A stretch of 64,000 nt of DNA from Shimia sediminis. Its GTDB lineage: Bacteria; Pseudomonadota; Alphaproteobacteria; Rhodobacterales; Rhodobacteraceae. Position 1 is the stretch's first letter. Each line of letters starts with the position of its first letter. Location of the stretch: positions 1 to 64,000 of the forward strand of contig NZ_RYZK01000011.1 in the NCBI RefSeq assembly GCF_003990645.1, written 5' to 3'. The notes under the pieces were generated by a model. It did not search any database. It was not told the origin of the DNA and saw nothing but the letters and a program-made list of their open reading frames with translations. The translations under genes were made by a program, and so were the position numbers. Below, one piece after another: positions 41,906 to 51,855 of this stretch.

Positions 41906-42304
41906 ATGAGTAACCTCGAGCAGTACACAGCCCTCAGCGCGCTTTGGATCGCGCTCGCCTGGCTGCCTTATATTCTCGACAGAATACTGGTGCGCGGCTT
42001 GATCGGCGCCCTTGCGAATTACGACGCAAACGCGACCCCCCAATCGGCATGGGCCCAACGCGCGATGCGGGCACATACGGTTTCTGTTGAGGCCTTTGTC
42101 GCCTTTGCACCACTTGCCGTGATCGCGATGATCAAACGACCAGACGATGCCTATCCCGGCACGCTGGCAATGGTCTTTTTCTTCGGGATCGTGGCGCATT
42201 ACATCATCTACGTACTCGGCATCCCTGTTCTGAGAACGCTGGCCTTTGCGATGGCCGCTTTTTCAACACTTGGGTTGGCGTTGCGTGTTCTGGGCGTGAT
42301 CTGA
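41906..42304 (+). CDS. MAPEG-family membrane protein
   Basis: 132 residues with four hydrophobic segments. The pattern AQRAMRAHTVSVEAFVAFAP after the first loop is typical of bacterial MAPEG proteins, relatives of microsomal glutathione S-transferases. Biochemical role in bacteria is uncertain. It is a single gene with a ribosome site GAGGGAGGA and a strong terminator after it. Confidence 0.85.
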   Translation: MSNLEQYTALSALWIALAWLPYILDRILVRGLIGALANYDANATPQSAWAQRAMRAHTVSVEAFVAFAPLAVIAMIKRPDDAYPGTLAMVFFFGIVAHYIIYVLGIPVLRTLAFAMAAFSTLGLALRVLGVI

Positions 42305-42334
42305 CATTTCCTCCCAGATGGGTTCACTCCCGCT

Positions 42335-42374
42335 GCCCCCGCAGACCAAAAGACCGGCTGTGGGGGCCTTTTTT
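42335..42374 (+). terminator. Intrinsic terminator of the MAPEG gene
   Basis: GCCCCCGCAG (42335-42344) and CTGTGGGGGC (42358-42367) form a 10-bp stem with one G-T wobble and a 13-nt loop, followed by CTTTTTT. It is one of the clearest terminators in the window. Confidence 0.92.
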
Positions 42375-42462
42375 GCCTCTGTCACACTGGGGTGTTTAGG
42401 ACGGATTAGGCTCTTATTCAGAGCCTGTTGCACCCGGATTCGCGCTGGCTTAGACTCGGGCC

Positions 42463-42690
42463 ATGGCTGTCTGCATTCTCTACCGTCGCGCCCAGAAACG
42501 GCGCCCGCGCTATTACCGCGTCGAGATCGCCTATAACCTGTTCAACGAGATTTCCGTGCTGCGGGAGTGGGGCGTTTCGGGCGGTAAAGGGCGAGCGCTG
42601 ATAAGCATCTATGGCAATCTTCGCGAGGCTTCGACCGCTGCCGACAGCTTTCGCAACCGCGCGATGAAACGGGGGTACGCGCGCGGCTAA
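42463..42690 (+). CDS. Stand-alone WGR-domain protein
   Basis: 75 residues that form almost nothing but a WGR-like domain. [20 protein letters not shown] followed by [10 protein letters not shown] corresponds to the conserved core, with W-G and the following G-K-G-R. WGR domains occur in PARPs and bacterial polyA-polymerase-like or MolR proteins and can bind nucleic acid. A single-domain form may be a small nucleic-acid-binding protein. The last four bases overlap the convergent M20 hydrolase gene. Confidence 0.75.
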   Translation: MAVCILYRRAQKRRPRYYRVEIAYNLFNEISVLREWGVSGGKGRALISIYGNLREASTAADSFRNRAMKRGYARG

Positions 42691-43883
42691 TTGGTCAGCC
42701 GCGCAACCGCTCCGGCCAACACTTCCAGCCCCTTGACCAGATCACCCTCATCCGTGTCTTCGCCAAAGGCGTGGCTGATGCCGTTGATCGAGGGCACAAA
42801 CACCATGGCCACCGGCATATGCACCGCAACATTGGTGGCATCATGCAACGCGCCCGAGGGCATTTCGCGCCACCGATCCGGCACATGGGTCGCGGCACTG
42901 TCCGCCAGCGCACCGCGCAAGCGGGTGTCCATAGCCACGGGCTCGAGCCCCAGAAGCGGGCCAAACTCTAGCTGAAGGTCCCGCGCCTCTGCCACCGTCT
43001 GGGCGGCCTCTCGAATGATCCCTTCCATCCGGTTCAGCCGGTCGGCATCCCCATCCCGCCATTGCATCGAGAACGTGACTTTGCCCGGCACGATGGACGA
43101 GGCATTGGGATGCAGGGACACATGCCCGATGGTCCAGACCGTCGAAGGGGTAACCACATCGGCAAAAGTGCTATTGATATGCGTCGCAAAATCGTTCAGC
43201 CCCTGAAACGCATCCCGCCGCAGATGCATCGGCGTGGTGCCCGCGTGATTTTGCTCACCTGTAAACGTGATGCGCATGTCGCGGATGCCGACGATGTCGG
43301 TCACAACGCCAATCGCTTCGCCGGATTTATCCAGCCATGGGCCCTGTTCGATATGCATTTCGATGAACCCGGTGAACTGCGCCGGATCGACAAAATCCCC
43401 TGCCAGATGCGCCATGCGGGCGCGCGCCTCGGCAAAGGTCACACCGGCCTTGTCCGTCAGCTTGTCAGCGTCTTCCAAGGGCAGCTTGCCGGACCAGACC
43501 GTACTGCCGGTGGTGACGCCAAAGCGTCCCTCTTCATCCTGAAACGAAACCACCGACACCGCCGGACCGCCGCTTTCCTGCGCCGCGCGGGCAATCTCCA
43601 ACGCTGCCATCACGCCCAGCGCCCCGTCAAGCCACCCACCCTCGGGCTGGCTGTCACTGTGCGACCCAAGCAGTAAAGATGGCCCTTCGGCCAAACCCCA
43701 AACTGAGCCGACCGGATCAACGTGCACAGACAGGCCTGCGTCATGCATCTGCGCCATCAGCCATTCACGCGCCGCGATATCTTCATCTGAATAGGCCGGG
43801 CGCACCACGCCCTTACCCACACCAGACGCCCCAAATTGGCGCAATTCATGCAGGCTTTTCAAAAAGCGGTCAGGGTTCACCAT
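42687..43883 (-). CDS. M20-family amidase/hydantoinase-type Zn-dependent hydrolase
   Basis: 398 residues from the ATG at 43883 behind GGAG; the longer upstream frame would run into the formate dehydrogenase gene. Metal ligands are visible at [29 protein letters not shown] and [13 protein letters not shown], as in allantoate amidohydrolase, N-carbamoyl-L-amino-acid hydrolase and beta-ureidopropionase. Which of these it performs cannot be decided. No hydantoinase or allantoinase gene is nearby. Confidence 0.88.
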   Translation of the reverse strand: MVNPDRFLKSLHELRQFGASGVGKGVVRPAYSDEDIAAREWLMAQMHDAGLSVHVDPVGSVWGLAEGPSLLLGSHSDSQPEGGWLDGALGVMAALEIARAAQESGGPAVSVVSFQDEEGRFGVTTGSTVWSGKLPLEDADKLTDKAGVTFAEARARMAHLAGDFVDPAQFTGFIEMHIEQGPWLDKSGEAIGVVTDIVGIRDMRITFTGEQNHAGTTPMHLRRDAFQGLNDFATHINSTFADVVTPSTVWTIGHVSLHPNASSIVPGKVTFSMQWRDGDADRLNRMEGIIREAAQTVAEARDLQLEFGPLLGLEPVAMDTRLRGALADSAATHVPDRWREMPSGALHDATNVAVHMPVAMVFVPSINGISHAFGEDTDEGDLVKGLEVLAGAVARLTN

Positions 43884-43968
43884 GATATGACTCCGGGCAT
43901 CTTCGTATTGCCCGAAATACTCCCGCCGGAGGCAACAGACCTCAAGCCCAAAAGCGACCGGTGCGGCG

Positions 43969-46746
43969 TTACTCCGCCGCCACCTGGCTTTCGATCTTCT
44001 CAACGCGTACAGCCGAGAACTTGAACTCGGGGATCTTGCCATAGGGGTCGATCGCCGGGTTGGTCAGAATATTGGCCGCTGCCTCGACATAGGCAAAGGG
44101 CACAAACACCATATCCTCGGAAATTGCGCGGTCGGCACGGGCCATGATCTCGATCGAGCCACGGCGGGTGGTCAGACGCACCATCTCGCCTGGCTCAACT
44201 CCCATCAGCTTGAGCGTGCGGGGGTTCAGAGAACAATTGGCCTCGGGCTCAACCGCGTCCAGGACCAGCGACCGGCGGGTCATCGACCCGGTGTGCCAAT
44301 GCTCCAGCTGACGCCCAGTGGTCATGATCATCGGATAGTCCGCATCCGGCGCCTCATCCGGCGGGATGACGCTGGCCGGGGTAAACCGCGCGCGGCCTTC
44401 GGGGCGAGGGAATCCGTCGCCGAACACGATGGCCTGACCGGGGTCTGTCGGGGTCAGCGACGGATAGGTGATGCTTTCCGTCTTGAGGCGATCCCAGGTA
44501 ATATTGTCCAGCGATTTCATGGTCTTCTTCATCTCGTCAAAGACCTGAGACACGTCCGTGTACTCCCAGTTCAGACCAATGCGCTGACCCAGTTCCACAG
44601 TGACTTTCCAATCCTCGCGCGCGTCCCCCGGAGGGGCGACGGCGGGGCGCACGCGCTGCACTTGGCGGTTGGTGTTTGATACGGTGCCGTTCTTTTCATA
44701 CAACGTCGAAGCCGGCAGGATGATGTCGGCAAAGTTCGCGGTCTCAGTCAGGAAGATGTCCTGCACGATCAAGAGTTCCAGCTTGGCAAAAGCTTCACGC
44801 GCATGTTCGGCATCGGGGTCGGACATCGCCGGGTTTTCACCCTGAATGTACATGCCCTTGATGTTGCCTGCGTAGACCTGATCGACGATCTCGGTCACGG
44901 TCAGACCCTTTTCATCGCTGAAGTCATCCGAATCCCAAACATCAGTGAATTTTTCGCGGATCGCGTCATCCGTCACCGATTGATAATCCGGCAGGAACAT
45001 CGGGATCAGGCCCGCATCCGAGGCCCCTTGTACGTTGTTCTGACCGCGCAGAGGGTGCAGACCCGCACCGGGTTTACCCACGTTGCCAGTCATCAGCGCC
45101 AACGAGATCAGACAACGCGAGTTATCGGTGCCGTGAATGTGCTGGCTGACGCCCATGCCCCAGAAGATCAGACCCGCTTTGCCGCCCGCAAAGGTGCGCG
45201 CCACGCGGCGCAGCTGTTCAGGGCTGACACCACAAATCTCGCTCATCGCCTCGGGCGTGAATTGCGCGAGGTGCTGCTTTTCGGCTTCCCAATTCTCGGT
45301 GTATTGGTCGATATAGGCTTGGTCGTACAGCCCCTCTTCGACAATCACATTCATGATTGCGTTCAGCATCGAGACATCCGCACCAGGGCGGAACTGCACC
45401 ATTTCATCGGCAAAACGGCGCAGACCCACGCCGCGCGGGTCACAGACGATCAACTTGCCGCCACGCTTGGTGAATTGCTTGAAATAGGTTGCCGCAACGG
45501 GGTGGTTTTCAATCGGGTTCGAGCCGATGACAATCGCCACATCGGCATTTTCGATCTCGTTAAAGGTCGCGGTCACAGCACCCGAGCCGACGTTTTCGAT
45601 CAGCGCCGAGACCGACGACGCGTGGCACAGGCGCGTGCAGTGGTCGACGTTGTTGTGCTTGAACCCCTGGCGGATAAACTTTTGGAAAAGATAGGCCTCT
45701 TCGTTGGTGCATTTGGCCGAGCCGAAACCAGCAACAGACCGGCCCCCATGGGTGTCGCGCAGATCAACCAGCCCCCCGGCGGCCAGTGACATGGCCTCTT
45801 CCCAGGTGGCTTCGCGGAAGTGTGTCGACAGATCACCGGGATCGACGTTCAGCCCTTTGGCCGGTGCATCCTCGCGGCGGATCAGCGGCTTGGTCAGGCG
45901 GTGCGGGTGGTGGATATAGTCGAACCCAAAGCGCCCTTTGACACACAGACGATTCTCGTTGGCCGGGCCGTTCAGGCCCTCAACGTATTTTACCTTGCCG
46001 TCTTTCACTTTCAGCGACACCTTGCAACCGACGCCGCAGAACGGGCAGACAGTTTCGGTTTCACTGTCATAGTCGGCGCTGTCGCCAACCTGATCTGCAT
46101 CGACCACGGTTGCGGGCATCAATGCGCCTGTGGGGCAGGCCTGAACACATTCACCACAAGCCACACAGGTTGAGGCCCCCATCGGGTCGGCAATGTCAAA
46201 GGTCGGATAAGCATCGTGCCCACGACCGGCCATGCCAATCACGTCATTCACCTGTACTTCGCGGCAGGCACGCACGCAAAGGCCACAGGAGATACAGGCG
46301 TCCAGGTTCACGCTCATCGCGACGTGAGAATCGTCCAACAGCGGAATGCGCCCCTCGTCCACCTTGGGAAAGCGGCTTTCCGTGGCGCCGGTCAGATCCA
46401 CCATGTCCCACAGATGCGAGGATTTGTCGTGCGCCACATCGCGCTCGGGCTGATCTGTGACCAGCATTTCGACAACCATCTTGCGCGCGGTTTCAGCGCG
46501 GGCATTGTTGGTGGTGACCACCATGCCTTCGGCGGGTTCCCGGATACAGGATGCCGCAAGTGTCCGCTCGCCTTCGATCTCAACCATACAAGCGCGGCAG
46601 TTGCCGTCAGGGCGATAGCCCGGCGCAGGCTTGTGGCAGAGGTGCGGGATTACAAGGCCACGGCCATTGGCAACCTCCCAGATGCTCTCTCCTGGGTTGG
46701 CGGTGACGGTCTCGCCGTCCAGCGTGAAAGTAATCTTGTCGGACAT
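43969..46746 (-). CDS. Formate dehydrogenase alpha subunit with fused ferredoxin domains (Cys form)
   Basis: 925 residues from the ATG at 46746 behind AGGGAG. In order: a 2Fe-2S domain (C37, C50, C53, C67), two 4Fe-4S clusters (C151/154/157/161 and C194/197/200/204), and the 4Fe-4S site before the molybdopterin domain (C234, C237, C241, C268). The active-site segment [10 protein letters not shown] has Cys374-His375 in place of selenocysteine. It oxidises formate to carbon dioxide. No flavin/NAD subunit, gamma subunit, chaperone (FdhD) or cofactor gene is adjacent, so the electron acceptor is unclear. Confidence 0.9.
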   Translation of the reverse strand: MSDKITFTLDGETVTANPGESIWEVANGRGLVIPHLCHKPAPGYRPDGNCRACMVEIEGERTLAASCIREPAEGMVVTTNNARAETARKMVVEMLVTDQPERDVAHDKSSHLWDMVDLTGATESRFPKVDEGRIPLLDDSHVAMSVNLDACISCGLCVRACREVQVNDVIGMAGRGHDAYPTFDIADPMGASTCVACGECVQACPTGALMPATVVDADQVGDSADYDSETETVCPFCGVGCKVSLKVKDGKVKYVEGLNGPANENRLCVKGRFGFDYIHHPHRLTKPLIRREDAPAKGLNVDPGDLSTHFREATWEEAMSLAAGGLVDLRDTHGGRSVAGFGSAKCTNEEAYLFQKFIRQGFKHNNVDHCTRLCHASSVSALIENVGSGAVTATFNEIENADVAIVIGSNPIENHPVAATYFKQFTKRGGKLIVCDPRGVGLRRFADEMVQFRPGADVSMLNAIMNVIVEEGLYDQAYIDQYTENWEAEKQHLAQFTPEAMSEICGVSPEQLRRVARTFAGGKAGLIFWGMGVSQHIHGTDNSRCLISLALMTGNVGKPGAGLHPLRGQNNVQGASDAGLIPMFLPDYQSVTDDAIREKFTDVWDSDDFSDEKGLTVTEIVDQVYAGNIKGMYIQGENPAMSDPDAEHAREAFAKLELLIVQDIFLTETANFADIILPASTLYEKNGTVSNTNRQVQRVRPAVAPPGDAREDWKVTVELGQRIGLNWEYTDVSQVFDEMKKTMKSLDNITWDRLKTESITYPSLTPTDPGQAIVFGDGFPRPEGRARFTPASVIPPDEAPDADYPMIMTTGRQLEHWHTGSMTRRSLVLDAVEPEANCSLNPRTLKLMGVEPGEMVRLTTRRGSIEIMARADRAISEDMVFVPFAYVEAAANILTNPAIDPYGKIPEFKFSAVRVEKIESQVAAE

Positions 46747-46941
46747 CAGAGTCTCCCTGTTCGCGGGCAGTTTACCCCGAGAGTTGGAATACGCGAGTCG
46801 GCTATTCCGACAGGGCATGGACGATTTACGCCAAGCCTCTTGCCAGAGCGACGTGGTGTTTCGATGTGTCCCGTGTGATTTGCCCTTTTCGATGGCCTTT
46901 GGCTGGCTTAGGAAACGGTGTCTAAGACTAAGGATTGATCG

Positions 46942-47595
46942 ATGCCGCATATCACTCTGGTTCGCCACGGACAGGCCAACAGCGAAGCCCGGGACGAAGA
47001 AAGCTATGACAAATTGTCAGAGCTTGGGCATCAGCAGGCGCGTTGGCTGGGCGCTCATTTCTCGCAAACGCGCGATCAGTTTCAACGGGTCTACACCGGG
47101 ACGATGGTGCGCCATATCGAAACCGCAAATGGTGTGGGTCTTGATCTGCCACCTGTTCGGGACGCACGGCTGAACGAGATCGCCTATTTCGAGTTATCAC
47201 AGTTGATGCAAGAACAGCATGGCCTGGTCATTCCGACGGAGCGCGAAGGGTTTGTTGAGCATCTTCCGAGGGTCCTGCAAGCGTGGCAGGAGGGCAGGAT
47301 CGACGGGGCCTCAGAGAGCTTTGAAGACTTTCATGCGCGGGTCAGCGACGTCATGAACGAGATCGCAGCGGGTAATGGACGTGCCCTTGTGGTGACATCA
47401 GGCGGCCTGATCGGGATGGTGCTGCGCCAGACCCTGGATTTGGACGTGCTGGGCTGGGCCAAGATGTGTCTGGCGATCATGAACACATCCGTTCACCGCT
47501 GGCAGATGGTTCTGGATCAACCGCTGCTGGTGCAGTTTAACAATGTCGCGCACTTGGAGGCGCCAGAACGGCATTTTGCACAGACGCATCTGTGA
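46942..47595 (+). CDS. Histidine phosphatase family protein
   Basis: 217 residues. The RHG motif LVRHGQANSEARDEESYDKL with phospho-accepting His is at the N-terminus; the second His appears in the ALVVTSGGLIGMVLRQTL region only as a degenerate match (no GH after SGG). Family members are phosphoglycerate mutases or phosphatases. The altered second motif makes the activity uncertain. It is read divergently from the formate dehydrogenase gene. Confidence 0.82.
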   Translation: MPHITLVRHGQANSEARDEESYDKLSELGHQQARWLGAHFSQTRDQFQRVYTGTMVRHIETANGVGLDLPPVRDARLNEIAYFELSQLMQEQHGLVIPTEREGFVEHLPRVLQAWQEGRIDGASESFEDFHARVSDVMNEIAAGNGRALVVTSGGLIGMVLRQTLDLDVLGWAKMCLAIMNTSVHRWQMVLDQPLLVQFNNVAHLEAPERHFAQTHL

Positions 47596-47601
47596 GGCCG
47601 C

Positions 47602-47651
47602 AAAACCTTCTAGAAGGTTTTGCCCCGGGGAAATTCTTCTAGAAGAATTTC
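47602..47651. repeat. Two perfect palindromes sharing a TTCTAGAA core
   Basis: AAAACCTTCTAGAAGGTTTT (47602-47621) is a perfect 20-bp palindrome. A second perfect palindrome of 22 bp at 47630-47651 is centred on ATTCTTCTAGAAGAAT. GCCCCGGG separates them. Both lie between the convergent phosphatase and zf-CHCC genes and could be terminators for the two directions; the first ends in TTTT. The shared core suggests a duplicated element. Confidence 0.7.
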
Positions 47652-47653
47652 AA

Positions 47654-47830
47654 TCAAGCAGCCTTGTCGGCGTGATCCTTGTGCACGAACTTGCAATCGC
47701 AATAGGGGCATTCGACCCAGCCGTGCTCCATCGGCATTTGTAGCCAAACGCGCGGATGCCCGCCCTCGCCGCCATCACAGGCAATCTTGTAGCTGTCCAC
47801 GATCTTGGTTTCAGGCGCTTCGATTGTCAT
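47654..47830 (-). CDS. Zinc-finger (zf-CHCC) small protein
   Basis: 58 residues at the 3' end of a longer open frame. The start at 47830 behind AAAGGACAAAAGG is chosen because the domain begins there. The pattern [20 protein letters not shown] then [11 protein letters not shown] carries C, H, C, C zinc ligands and matches the family of the mitochondrial complex I subunit NDUFS6. In alphaproteobacteria such proteins are associated with complex I. The gene stands alone here. Confidence 0.85.
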   Translation of the reverse strand: MTIEAPETKIVDSYKIACDGGEGGHPRVWLQMPMEHGWVECPYCDCKFVHKDHADKAA

Positions 47831-47929
47831 AGCCTTTTGTCCTTTGTGCCGATCCTCCCGGTTGTTGTCCGGGGCGTGTTTCGCTATGCGCGAATATGAG
47901 CGATCCAAAGCCTGGGGGCAAGTGCGACC

Positions 47930-48862
47930 ATGACGCAGAATGCGATTGAAATCAGGGGCCTTAAAAAGACCTATCGTGGCAGTCGAGGCGCACCCGAAAA
48001 GCAAGCCTTGAAAGGGATCGAACTGGACATTCCCGCCGGGTCGATCTTTGGCCTTCTGGGGCCGAACGGCGCGGGCAAGTCGACGATGATCAATATCATG
48101 GCCGGACTGGTCACCAAGACCGCCGGATCGGTAAACATCTGGGGGTTTGATCAGGATGAAAATCCGCGTCAAAGCCGCGCTGCGATCGGCGTGATGCCAC
48201 AGGAATTGAACCTTGATCCCTTTTTCAGCCCACGCGGAGCGCTCGAGGTGCAGGCAGGGCTGTACGGCGTACCCAAATCCCAGCGGAAGAGCGACGAAAT
48301 TCTTGAAATGGTTGGTCTTTCTGACAAGGCTGAAGCCTATGCCCGCACGCTGTCCGGGGGGATGCGGCGCAGGCTCTTGCTGGGCAAAGCACTGGTGCAT
48401 CACCCGCAGATTCTGGTGCTGGACGAACCCACAGCGGGCGTGGATATCGAGCTGCGTCAGATGCTTTGGGCCAACATCCGCAAGCTCAACGAAGACCGTG
48501 GCATGACGATCATCCTGACCACGCACTACCTGGAAGAAGCCGAAGAAATGTGCGACGAGATTGCCATCATCAACCAGGGTGAGCTGATCGCGCGTGACAG
48601 CACCGCGAATCTGCTCGGGCAACTGGATAGCAAAACCCTTGTGATCGACCCTGTGTCGCCCCCCACCCGTCTGCCCGAAGGAACCGGGATCGAAGTTTCG
48701 GAACGCTCTGACGGGGCATTGGTCCTAAGTTATCACGCCGCTGAAACCACGGCCGAACAGGTCCTGGCCGCAGTGCGCGACGCAGGCATTGCCATTCGGG
48801 ACGTCAAGACAGAACAGGCCGATCTTGAGGACGTGTTCCTCGCGCTGACATCGTCAAAGTAG
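47930..48862 (+). CDS. Orphan ABC transporter ATPase (drug/Na+ exporter type)
   Basis: 310 residues. Walker [21 protein letters not shown], signature [18 protein letters not shown] and Walker [13 protein letters not shown] are intact. A C-terminal extension past residue 230 resembles those of CcmA/NatA/YadG-type exporters. Such ATPases work with a separate ABC2-type permease, but none is next to it: the following gene is convergent and overlaps by nine bases. The permease must be elsewhere, or it is shared. Confidence 0.88.
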   Translation: MTQNAIEIRGLKKTYRGSRGAPEKQALKGIELDIPAGSIFGLLGPNGAGKSTMINIMAGLVTKTAGSVNIWGFDQDENPRQSRAAIGVMPQELNLDPFFSPRGALEVQAGLYGVPKSQRKSDEILEMVGLSDKAEAYARTLSGGMRRRLLLGKALVHHPQILVLDEPTAGVDIELRQMLWANIRKLNEDRGMTIILTTHYLEEAEEMCDEIAIINQGELIARDSTANLLGQLDSKTLVIDPVSPPTRLPEGTGIEVSERSDGALVLSYHAAETTAEQVLAAVRDAGIAIRDVKTEQADLEDVFLALTSSK

Positions 48863-49234
48863 ATCGCTCTGATCGCGCAGCATGCGGCCCAGAGGCCTTC
48901 CAGCGAGAACATGTACATGCAGGTGCGGCACGTCCTGAATCGCATTGGGTCCGGTGTTGGCAACCATGCGAAATCCGTCAGGCTGCACCCCAACGTGGGC
49001 ACAAACCTCGCCGACCAAGCGCGTCAGGCCAATAATCTCAGCATCCGACGCCTGCTGTGCAAAGTGGTCATAGCTGACATAGGCGCCCTTGGGGATCACC
49101 AGGACATGATCAGGAGCCTGTGGGGCGATATCGCGAAACGCCAGCGCGTGGTCATTTTCCAGCACTTTGTCGCATGGAATCTCACCACGCAGTATTTTTG
49201 CAAAGATATTCTGATCGTCGTATTCAAACGCCAT
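48854..49234 (-). CDS. HIT-family nucleotide hydrolase
   Basis: 126 residues from the ATG at 49234, two bases after the stop of the glycosyltransferase gene. The catalytic HIT motif is HLHVHVLAG near the C-terminus, with NIFAKILRGEIPCDKVLE at the start. Bacterial HIT (Hint-like) proteins cleave nucleoside phosphoramidates and similar bonds. Probably cotranscribed with the upstream glycosyltransferase, without obvious functional link. Confidence 0.93.
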   Translation of the reverse strand: MAFEYDDQNIFAKILRGEIPCDKVLENDHALAFRDIAPQAPDHVLVIPKGAYVSYDHFAQQASDAEIIGLTRLVGEVCAHVGVQPDGFRMVANTGPNAIQDVPHLHVHVLAGRPLGRMLRDQSDLL

Positions 49235-49236
49235 GG

Positions 49237-50814
49237 TCAACCTGCAAACAAGTGATCTGTTTTGGCGATCTTCTCTGCCTTGCTTTCTTCAATCGAAAGA
49301 AAATCAACCAAGGCGGCAACGTGCGATTTGAGATCATCCCCCTGCTTCATGCGTTGGTGATTCTCAAAGTTGGCATCACGGATACGGTCGCTTTCCAGCA
49401 CGATGTCCTGACGGATCGTTGGTAATAGCCTCTCAAGTGTTTCCTGTGGCGTCTGAGAACCAGCGAGCCCAATCCGCGTAGCATGCCCGATCAGGTAATC
49501 GTCCGGGAAAGCACATTGCACCTCTAACAGTCGCGTGCCTGAACGGTCGCTAAAGAAGTCATGCAGCAATTCCAGATTGGATGGGTCAAGGCAAATTACC
49601 AGCCGGTTGGTGTCATAATAGTCAAACAGCATACGCATGAGCGCGCGGCGATGCCGGGTGCGTTTACCCAAAGTCGATTGAATGCCACCCAGATCAGGCA
49701 GCGGCGTGCTTTCCTCATTGAACAGATAGGCAATCGACGGCAAACCGGTTTCTCGCTGGATGCTTTCCAAGAGGCGTTTGGCAACGTGCCATTTCTTGCA
49801 CACGATGATCATCAACTCACGGTCCCGGCCCAGAGTTGATTCGGTTTCCCAGAAGCGGCTGGCAAAGCGCCGCCCGATACGCCCGCGACCTGTCAGAAAC
49901 TTGAACAGGCTCGGGCCCTCTGCCGAAATCTGAAACGGAACACTTTTTTCCGCAAAAAGGTTCCCCAGACGCTCTTTCAGCTCCAGCGCCTCGGGGCTGA
50001 CCTTGCGAGCGAACAGGTAATCCTGGCTCAGCAATAGATCGTAGTGGTCGTTGTAAAAGGTCAGAGGCATCCCGTAATCGGTGAACATCAGGAATGTCAG
50101 CGTCCGGGTCCGAATCTCACTCTCGGGGATCAGGTGGCGGACAAGTGTCTGGAAAAAGGTTTCGTCCGGAATCCACGTGGTTCGGAAAAACTGCATCACA
50201 TCCTTGCGTTCGCGGGTGAAGTCCAGAATCTCCTCAATCGTGCGGCGGCGCAGGCACCACCACTGTGACCCAATCTGGATTTGCAGATCGGCGGGTATCT
50301 CGCGAGTGAGGCCAAGCCGTTTCTGAAATTCGAAAGCCGTATAGAACCGGCGCTTTTGCGTGCGCTCGTTAAAGAAATGACGGTAGATCAGCCGCTCTTC
50401 TTTCATTCCTGTTTTGATCCAGTCACTCTCAAAGTAGTCGAAGCTCTCGATGAAATCACAATCGTTGTTGTCGAGATATTCGTGGATAAAGTCAGCCGTT
50501 TTGATGGGCTGACAGTCACCGGACAACATATAAAAATGGGTGGCCCGCGGAAATTTGTCGACCGCGCTCTGGACCGCATTGAGCGTTGCCTGGACCAGGG
50601 ACCACTCGCCCCACCCGCACTTGATGCGTTTCACCGCAAATGCAACGTTGGGATTGTCGTGAAATACTTTTTCGATCGCCGCGAAATGCTCTGGATTCGC
50701 GCTCGCGTCGAAATGGATCGCGACGTAATCGCCCACGGCCGTCAGCCGTTCAACCTGTTGTATAATAGCCTCGGGGTCCTTGTGGCATAGCAGAATGAAT
50801 GCGATTTTTGCCAT
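49237..50814 (-). CDS. Core-2/I-branching-type (GT14) glycosyltransferase with a DUF5928-like C-terminal domain
   Basis: 525 residues. The N-terminal half follows the beta-1,6-N-acetylglucosaminyltransferase family: IAFILLCHKDPEAI, then FYMLSGDCQPIKTADFIHEY with the acidic metal site, and later IGSQWWCLRRRTIEEIL and WIPDETFFQTL. From about 290 on is a domain I assign to DUF5928, seen fused in Rhodobacterales. It probably adds a branch sugar to a surface polysaccharide. It is read divergently from a carbohydrate-sulfotransferase-like gene. Confidence 0.85.
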   Translation of the reverse strand: MAKIAFILLCHKDPEAIIQQVERLTAVGDYVAIHFDASANPEHFAAIEKVFHDNPNVAFAVKRIKCGWGEWSLVQATLNAVQSAVDKFPRATHFYMLSGDCQPIKTADFIHEYLDNNDCDFIESFDYFESDWIKTGMKEERLIYRHFFNERTQKRRFYTAFEFQKRLGLTREIPADLQIQIGSQWWCLRRRTIEEILDFTRERKDVMQFFRTTWIPDETFFQTLVRHLIPESEIRTRTLTFLMFTDYGMPLTFYNDHYDLLLSQDYLFARKVSPEALELKERLGNLFAEKSVPFQISAEGPSLFKFLTGRGRIGRRFASRFWETESTLGRDRELMIIVCKKWHVAKRLLESIQRETGLPSIAYLFNEESTPLPDLGGIQSTLGKRTRHRRALMRMLFDYYDTNRLVICLDPSNLELLHDFFSDRSGTRLLEVQCAFPDDYLIGHATRIGLAGSQTPQETLERLLPTIRQDIVLESDRIRDANFENHQRMKQGDDLKSHVAALVDFLSIEESKAEKIAKTDHLFAG

Positions 50815-50960
50815 TTTGGAAACCAGAACCCCTAATTCACATTGATTGTTTACCTAGATAATGGTGAACGGGCGTTGAATAAACAGACTTTCTTTGCTTT
50901 TTTGGGGACAAATCAAACTGTGACCCAAAAGCTGGTCTCAGAAAATTTGGAGGCAGTTTC

Positions 50961-51779
50961 ATGGGCTTTCCCGGCACTTGGATGACCGAGAGCGAAAGTG
51001 TGGTTTATCGGGTGGTCCCGAAATGTGCCTGCTCGACAATCGGGCAGATCATGTTCTACTCGGATCACGGTAAGTTTTTCGATGGCGACATCCACGACGC
51101 GACCAGTGGCATGCATAAATGGGCCATCGAGGACAGTCAGGAAGCGATCACCAGAAATGTGACCAATCACAGCTCTTATGCATTCACCTGCGTACGCAAT
51201 CCCTATACCCGCATTCTCTCATCCTTCTTTGACAAGATCTGCGGTATTCAGCGCAATGGGCGGCGCTATCGCGGCAACCTTGTGCCGATGCTGATCCAGA
51301 AATACGGGATCGAGGTAGGGGGAGACGACGGCAAGGAAGAATTTGACCAGATCAAAAGCTTCCGGCGGTTCCTGTTGTTCGCCCGCGACACGATCCGTTG
51401 GCGCAGGCCTATGGATCCTGACATTCACTGGTCCGCAATGTCGGGTCATGTGTCGACCTTTATCGTCAACGGCGGCACATACGATAAGATCTTTTTTACC
51501 GAAAAATTCAACGAGGGGATGCAAGAGGTACTGGACGGCATCGAAACCGAACATGCCGTGAATCTGGCCCAAATCCCGCGCTTCAATGAATCCGAGGGGC
51601 ATGGGCCAAAACGCGCACATCCGGTCGAAGACTATTTCGATGATCTGTCGATGCATCTGGTCTATGAAATTTTCAAGCGAGACTTTGACCTGTTCAAGTA
51701 TGACTTTGAAGATCCGTCGAACAAGTTCCCGATTGGCGAGATCGACCTAGACGAGGTGCATGCCAAACTCGGCGATTAG
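50961..51779 (+). CDS. Sulfotransferase family protein (carbohydrate type)
   Basis: 272 residues behind TTTGGAGG. The 5'-phosphosulfate loop is VPKCACSTIGQIMF and the 3'-phosphate motif is CVRNPYTRILSSFFDKI, as in Golgi-type carbohydrate sulfotransferases. No signal peptide is present, so it acts in the cytoplasm using PAPS. Paired with the divergent GT14 enzyme, it suggests a sulfated surface glycan. Confidence 0.87.
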   Translation: MGFPGTWMTESESVVYRVVPKCACSTIGQIMFYSDHGKFFDGDIHDATSGMHKWAIEDSQEAITRNVTNHSSYAFTCVRNPYTRILSSFFDKICGIQRNGRRYRGNLVPMLIQKYGIEVGGDDGKEEFDQIKSFRRFLLFARDTIRWRRPMDPDIHWSAMSGHVSTFIVNGGTYDKIFFTEKFNEGMQEVLDGIETEHAVNLAQIPRFNESEGHGPKRAHPVEDYFDDLSMHLVYEIFKRDFDLFKYDFEDPSNKFPIGEIDLDEVHAKLGD

Positions 51780-51855
51780 AGCGCCGTAACGGAACACTCG
51801 ACAATTCCGGGATCGCGCCCAACACTGAACGCCAGTTGTCTGATGAGGTTTCCGC

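Noticed and set aside
46747-46968. A 74-codon N-terminal extension of the formate dehydrogenase
   Set aside because: The 2Fe-2S domain starts right after the ATG at 46746, which has a good ribosome site; the extension has no domain and overlaps the divergent gene start.
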